A DNA stretch of 27,112 nt from the NCBI RefSeq assembly GCF_946187255.1, contig NZ_CAMHRZ010000011.1:1-27112 (forward strand). The letters are read 5' to 3'. The stretch comes from an uncultured Ruminococcus sp. GTDB lineage: Bacteria; Bacillota; Clostridia; Oscillospirales; Ruminococcaceae. The notes under the pieces were generated by a model, which saw only the letters and a program-made list of their open reading frames with translations, had not been told where the DNA came from and did no database searches. A program made the position numbers and the translations under genes. Shown one piece after another: positions 22,927-27,112 of this stretch. Positions within the stretch are counted from its first letter, which is position 1. Every line of letters begins with the position of its first letter.

Positions 22927-24570
22927 ATGGCAAAGCAGATAATCTACGGCGAGGAAGCCAGAAAAGCACTGCAGGCAGGTATCGACCAGCTTGCTGATAC
23001 AGTCAAGATAACACTGGGACCTAAGGGCAGGAACGTTGTTCTCGATAAGAAGTACGGCGCTCCCCTCATCACCAACGACGGTGTTACCATAGCTAAGGAA
23101 ATCGAGCTGGATGACGCTTTTGAGAATATGGGCGCACAGCTGGTAAAGGAAGTTGCAACCAAGACCAACGACGCTGCGGGCGACGGTACCACCACCGCTA
23201 CCCTGCTGGCACAGGCACTGGTTCGCGAAGGCATGAAGAACATCGCTGCGGGCGCTAACCCCATGATACTGAAAAAGGGTATGTCCAAGGCTGTTGACAC
23301 TGCTGTTGAAGCTATCATCGGCAACTCCAAGAAGATAGAGGGCAGCAAGGATATCGCAAGAGTAGGCGCTGTTTCCGCTGCTGATGATACCATCGGTCAG
23401 CTGATAGCCGAGGCTATGGAGAAGGTTACTTCCGACGGCGTTATCACTCTCGAGGAGTCCAAGACCGCTGAGACATACAGCGAGGTAGTTGAGGGTATGC
23501 AGTTCGACAGAGGATACCTCAGCCCCTACATGGTAACAGATACCGACAAGATGGAAGCTGTTCTTGACGATGCACTGGTACTCATCACCGACAAGAAGAT
23601 AGGCAATATGCAGGATATACTCCCTCTGCTGGAGCAGATCGTAAAGATGGGCAAGAAGTTGCTGATAATCGCTGAGGACGTTGAGGGCGAAGCACTGAGC
23701 TCTCTGATACTCAACAAGCTGAGAGGCATCTTCACCTGTGTTGCTGTAAAGGCTCCCGGCTTTGGCGACAGAAGAAAGGAAATGCTCCAGGATATCGCTA
23801 TCCTCACAGGCGGCGAAGTTATATCCACCGAGCTGGGCATGGAGCTGAGCGAGGCTACTCTTGAGCAGCTGGGTTCCGCAAGACAGATCGTTGTTCAGAA
23901 GGAGAACACCATCATCGTTGGCGGTGCAGGCGAGAGCGAAGCTATCCAGGCTCGTATCCACCAGATTAAGGGTCAGATCGAGACCACTACTTCCGATTTC
24001 GACAGAGAGAAGCTCCAGGAGAGACTGGCTAAGCTGTCCGGCGGTGTTGCAGTTATCAAGGTGGGCGCAGCTACCGAGATCGAGATGAAGGAAAAGAAGA
24101 TGCGTATAGAAGACGCTCTTGCAGCTACCAAGGCAGCTGTTGAGGAAGGCATCGTTGCAGGCGGCGGTACTGCTCTGCTGAACGCTATCCCCGCAGTAAA
24201 GAAGGTTTGCGACAAGCTGTCGGGCGATGAGAAGACAGGTGCCGATATCGTTCTGAAGGCACTGGAAGAGCCTGTACGTCAGATCGCTGCAAACGCAGGT
24301 CTTGAGGGCAGCGTTATCGTTGACAAGATCATGCGCTCCAGAAAGGTAGGCTACGGCTTCGATGCTTACAACGAGGACTATGTTGATATGATTCCCGCAG
24401 GTATCGTTGATCCTACCAAGGTAACACGTTCCGCACTGCAGAACGCAGCATCGGTAGCAGCAATGGTACTGACCACCGAGAGCCTTGTAGCAGACAAGAA
24501 GGATCCCGCAGCAGACGCAGCTATGGCAGCAGCCGCAGCAGGCGCAGGTGGAATGGGCGGTATGTACTAA
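22927..24570 (+). CDS. groEL: Chaperonin GroEL
   Basis: 547 aa, standard GroEL length. The protein forms the double-ring ATP-driven folding chamber. It carries the nucleotide-binding segments ITLGPKGRNVV (about 28-38) and GDGTTTAT (about 85-92), and the C-terminal Gly-Met tail ending GGMGGMY. It begins AKQIIYGEEARKAL, usual for Clostridia. The SD GTGAGG lies 9 nt before the ATG. It shares the CIRCE-controlled promoter with groES and is followed by a strong terminator. Confidence 0.99.
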   Translation: MAKQIIYGEEARKALQAGIDQLADTVKITLGPKGRNVVLDKKYGAPLITNDGVTIAKEIELDDAFENMGAQLVKEVATKTNDAAGDGTTTATLLAQALVREGMKNIAAGANPMILKKGMSKAVDTAVEAIIGNSKKIEGSKDIARVGAVSAADDTIGQLIAEAMEKVTSDGVITLEESKTAETYSEVVEGMQFDRGYLSPYMVTDTDKMEAVLDDALVLITDKKIGNMQDILPLLEQIVKMGKKLLIIAEDVEGEALSSLILNKLRGIFTCVAVKAPGFGDRRKEMLQDIAILTGGEVISTELGMELSEATLEQLGSARQIVVQKENTIIVGGAGESEAIQARIHQIKGQIETTTSDFDREKLQERLAKLSGGVAVIKVGAATEIEMKEKKMRIEDALAATKAAVEEGIVAGGGTALLNAIPAVKKVCDKLSGDEKTGADIVLKALEEPVRQIAANAGLEGSVIVDKIMRSRKVGYGFDAYNEDYVDMIPAGIVDPTKVTRSALQNAASVAAMVLTTESLVADKKDPAADAAMAAAAAGAGGMGGMY

Positions 24571-24595
24571 TCAAGCCAATTCAATATATGATAAC

Positions 24596-24640
24596 AGGGC
24601 GGGAAGTCATGGTGCTTCCCGCCCTGATTGTTATTTTATT
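24596..24640 (+). terminator. groESL operon terminator
   Basis: A perfect 11-bp stem (AGGGCGGGAAG 24596-24606 with CTTCCCGCCCT 24615-24625) with an 8-nt loop is followed by GATTGTTATTTTATT. Little T follows on the minus strand, so it mainly serves groESL. Confidence 0.9.
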
Positions 24641-24670
24641 CCATGCGATATAGGTCGCGATAATGATGAT

Positions 24671-26011
24671 CTATACCGACCTTCTCGTAAAGCCGTCCCA
24701 TGCTGTCAGGAGGAACACCACAAGGTGTACAGCTACCACGCCCAGCGCAAAGCCCACAGTATGCTGCGGGAACGTTGACTCACCGTTGGATATGGCGAGC
24801 ACGTCAGTGTTCGCAAATATGAAGTATCTGCCCCAATCCAGTTTCAGCATACCCATTATGGATACTATGCTTGGACCTATGGAGCGCACTACAAAGCCCG
24901 ATACTATCGCCAGCGCTGTGCTTCTCAGCAGAGAGGATATCATGAACGAAAGTGTGGTGGTCACGATTATCTCAACGCTTGCCAGCATATACAGCTTGAA
25001 CAGGTATACAAAACTGCTCTGTTTGATGACTTCGCCATCCTTTACCGCTAGATAGGGTGCGGAAAATCCGTCAAATCCGAAGCATATACCTATCATCGGG
25101 ATGTTCACCACCATCAGCGTTATTATCATCAGTATGCCCATACTGAGCACCGTCAGATACTTCGCTGTCAGTATCTTTCCGCGAGTAACGGGATTTATCA
25201 GCAGGAACTTTATGGTTCCCTGACTGAACTCGCCTGCCACTGTGCTGCCTGCCAGCACCACCATGACTACGCCTATCAGAGTTACTATGAAAGGCGATTT
25301 CAGGAAAACGTCCCAGAATCCAAGATCTGTATCTATGGCAATATTTAACAGTGAGCCGCCCTTTGTGGAAGTGTTGTCGTATATCTCGTTTTCCAGCTGA
25401 TACTTGCCGATGGCTACCATATCCGTATCGGAAAGACCGCTGCCGCCGAGACCCGTCTCCGTTTCACCGTTCATTGCGGCAGCAACACTGTCGATGATTG
25501 CGTTCTGCTTTTCGTATTCCTCACCGTAGCCGATATCATGTTTCAGCTTGTACTCATAAGACCACTTTTCGCCCTCAGAATAGGCATTATCCGCAGAATA
25601 GCTGCAAAAGCCCCTCCAGTCATCCAGTGTGCAGAACATCGTCAGCATCTGGACTTCCTGCTTTTCCTGCGAAGCCATCGCCTTCACCAAAGCCCTGAAC
25701 TGCCATTCGCTTTCGGTATCCACCGCATCGCACATCTCCAGCTTTGCTGCGATAAGCTGAGGGTCATCACTGTCATCCGCCGCTTTTTCCAGCGTTTTCT
25801 TCTGATCCTCTATCTCCTCCGCATGCATCGCCGCCGTATCGTAATCCAGACCCAGTTCCTTTATCGCCAGTACGTTTATCAGCTTCATCAGCGGCGCAAA
25901 GCATATACAAACCGCCAGAAAGATCACCAGCAATATCCTCGTTGATGTCTTTTTGTATATCTTGATATACTCATTCTTCATGAGGTTCATAAAGCTACTC
26001 AATCTGTCCAT
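24671..26011 (-). CDS. ABC-2-type transporter permease
   Basis: 446 aa. Membrane helix 1 lies near 24-45. A large region of about 190 mostly polar residues (about 46-235), probably outside the membrane, follows, and then about five helices from 236 to the end (VTLIGVVMVVLAGSTVAGEF and later). The EFSQGTIKFLL segment after the second helix is typical of ABC-2 permeases. It should pair with the ATPase encoded just upstream as an exporter; drug, peptide or lipid export is common for such pairs, but the substrate cannot be read. The chosen ATG overlaps the ATPase gene by 17 nt. Confidence 0.88.
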   Translation of the reverse strand: MDRLSSFMNLMKNEYIKIYKKTSTRILLVIFLAVCICFAPLMKLINVLAIKELGLDYDTAAMHAEEIEDQKKTLEKAADDSDDPQLIAAKLEMCDAVDTESEWQFRALVKAMASQEKQEVQMLTMFCTLDDWRGFCSYSADNAYSEGEKWSYEYKLKHDIGYGEEYEKQNAIIDSVAAAMNGETETGLGGSGLSDTDMVAIGKYQLENEIYDNTSTKGGSLLNIAIDTDLGFWDVFLKSPFIVTLIGVVMVVLAGSTVAGEFSQGTIKFLLINPVTRGKILTAKYLTVLSMGILMIITLMVVNIPMIGICFGFDGFSAPYLAVKDGEVIKQSSFVYLFKLYMLASVEIIVTTTLSFMISSLLRSTALAIVSGFVVRSIGPSIVSIMGMLKLDWGRYFIFANTDVLAISNGESTFPQHTVGFALGVVAVHLVVFLLTAWDGFTRRSV

Positions 26012-26945
26012 CTCCTTCCTTGCCCGTCAGTTCAATAAATGCATCCTCCAGACTGCTTCCCGATCTCAGGTTCACGGAATAGATGTTGAAGCCTTTGTTT
26101 ACCAGATTTTTTATAGTCAGTGCGATATCCTGTTTTGCAGTTGCACCGTTGAGGTTGAGGTGCAGCATCGCACCGTCCGCCGAGATCGCATCTCCGCCGC
26201 CCAGGAAAGCTGCTGCATCCGCCGCATTGTCAGTCTCAATGACGTATTCCGCAAAGCCGCCGTGATTGGTCGCCGCTATCTCATCCATAGTGTAGGTGCC
26301 TATCATGGAGCCGCCCGATATGATGCCCACACGGTCGCACATCAGCTGCATCTCGCTCATCAGGTGAGATGATACCACCGCACACACGCCGTTCTCATGG
26401 GCTATATGCTTGACTATGTCACGCAGTTCCTTTATTCCCTGAGGGTCGAGACCGTTGGTGGGTTCGTCCAGTATCAGCAGTCTGGGCTTGTGCATGAGTG
26501 CCTGCGCAACACCAAGTCTCTGGCGCATACCCAGCGAATATCTTGACACCTTTTCATCGATGCGGTTGGAAAGCTTTACCATCTCCACCGCTTTGTCTAT
26601 CTCCGAAAAGTCCAGTCCTCTCATCCTTGCATACTGTTTCAGGTTTTCGCGTCCCGTCATATACTTGTACATCTCGGGGTTCTCGACGATGCCGCCCACA
26701 TTTGCCATCGCGCCCTCAAAGTCCTTGGTGATATCGTGCCCGCAAACGGTTATCTCGCCTTCGTCGGGCATCAGCAGACCTACGACTACCTTTATCGTGG
26801 TAGTCTTGCCCGCACCGTTGGGTCCCAGAAAGCCGAAGACTTCGCCCTCATAGCATTCCATATCTATGCTGTGGAGTATCTGCTTCTTGCCAAGAGTTTT
26901 GTTGAGCCCTTTGATGCTGAGAACAACGTTCCTTTTGTCATCCAT
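25995..26945 (-). CDS. ABC transporter ATP-binding protein
   Basis: 316 aa. It has Walker A GPNGAGKTT (41-49), a Q-loop region (VGGIVENPEMY), the signature SLGMRQRLG and Walker B LLILDEP, all intact, and a C-terminal extension of about 90 residues as in BcrA-type exporter ATPases. It is a cytosolic motor for the permease encoded by the overlapping next gene. The ATG at 26945 follows GGGAGGTGA by 5 nt; an ATG seven codons earlier has no SD. Its start overlaps the stop of the upstream partial gene by 8 nt (ATGGATGA), implying coupled translation. Confidence 0.93.
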   Translation of the reverse strand: MDDKRNVVLSIKGLNKTLGKKQILHSIDMECYEGEVFGFLGPNGAGKTTTIKVVVGLLMPDEGEITVCGHDITKDFEGAMANVGGIVENPEMYKYMTGRENLKQYARMRGLDFSEIDKAVEMVKLSNRIDEKVSRYSLGMRQRLGVAQALMHKPRLLILDEPTNGLDPQGIKELRDIVKHIAHENGVCAVVSSHLMSEMQLMCDRVGIISGGSMIGTYTMDEIAATNHGGFAEYVIETDNAADAAAFLGGGDAISADGAMLHLNLNGATAKQDIALTIKNLVNKGFNIYSVNLRSGSSLEDAFIELTGKEGDGQIE

Positions 26946-27112
26946 CAGACTCACCTCCCTCTTCATCGGGATCCACTACGTCTATTTCATATTCATCCGA
27001 ACTCATGGAAGCTATCTTCCAGTTCTTGCCATCGGGCAGCATGAACAGGTTCGCCTGCGCCGTCAGCACAACTTGCCTGCGCTTGTTCTTTTCTGTCTCG
27101 TCATCGCCATCA
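26938..27112 (-). CDS. C-terminal fragment of an unidentified protein (runs off the window)
   Basis: An open frame enters from the window edge and ends TGA at 26938-26940, giving 57 visible residues. It is charged at first (DDETEKNKRRQ), has a short beta-like stretch (QANLFMLPDGKNWKIASM), and is acidic at the end (DVVDPDEEGGESDG). There is no membrane segment in the visible part. The stop overlaps the ABC ATPase start, so it belongs to the same operon. The family was not recognised. Confidence 0.6.
   Translation of the reverse strand, partial: DGDDETEKNKRRQVVLTAQANLFMLPDGKNWKIASMSSDEYEIDVVDPDEEGGESDG

Noticed and set aside
22921..23961. Minus-strand open frame of 346 codons opposite groEL
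   Set aside because: Shadow of the highly conserved groEL coding strand with no independent signal.

Overview
The window looks like chromosome of a low-to-mid GC Gram-positive anaerobe of the Clostridia, most likely a Ruminococcus-type Oscillospiraceae. The clues are groES-groEL behind a perfect CIRCE operator, a SecA with a C-terminal zinc motif, an OmpR-type two-component pair upstream of an HtrA-type protease, strong SD sequences and consensus TTGACA/TATAAT promoters. The genus is inference from protein style, not from a marker gene. No rRNA, tRNA, CRISPR array or transposase gene was seen.

Region 1 (about 0.3-12.1 kb, minus strand) is the unusual part. It is a seven-gene operon read from a consensus promoter at 12046-12074. 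The order is: a Ser/Thr-kinase-like protein with a zinc ribbon and an FHA-like tail; a VWA protein; a PP2C phosphatase with coiled coil and acidic tail; a 1056-residue FtsK/SpoIIIE/EssC-type ATPase with one intact and one degraded ATPase module; a transglutaminase-like Cys-His-Asp protein; and two membrane proteins that share an N-terminal cytoplasmic domain. One of these is polytopic. The other is single-pass with a poly-threonine stalk and an extracellular C-type-lectin-like domain. The first three genes match the known VWA/PP2C/kinase (TerY-P) triad. The rest suggests a phosphorylation-controlled envelope or transport machine with a surface sensor; this is inference.

Region 2 (12.1-14.1 kb, plus strand) is a two-gene unit: a DUF1877/YfbM-like protein and a lipoprotein GH3 enzyme of the NagZ type. 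It ends at a bidirectional terminator. Region 3 (14.1-22.1 kb, minus strand) holds housekeeping and envelope genes. In transcription order they are an OmpR-type response regulator, its histidine kinase, an HtrA-like protease, secA (own consensus promoter) and a DUF1015 protein.

Region 4 (22.4-24.6 kb, plus strand) is CIRCE-controlled groES-groEL with a long, hairpin-bearing spacer. Region 5 (24.7 kb to the end, minus strand) is an ABC exporter (permease and ATPase) translationally coupled to an unfinished upstream gene.

A 102-bp terminal-inverted-repeat element occurs twice in opposite orientation (10519-10620 and 19741-19842). Each copy abuts the 3' end of a minus-strand signalling gene, the operon kinase and the sensor histidine kinase. 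It looks like a MITE that can fold into a hairpin in the mRNA.
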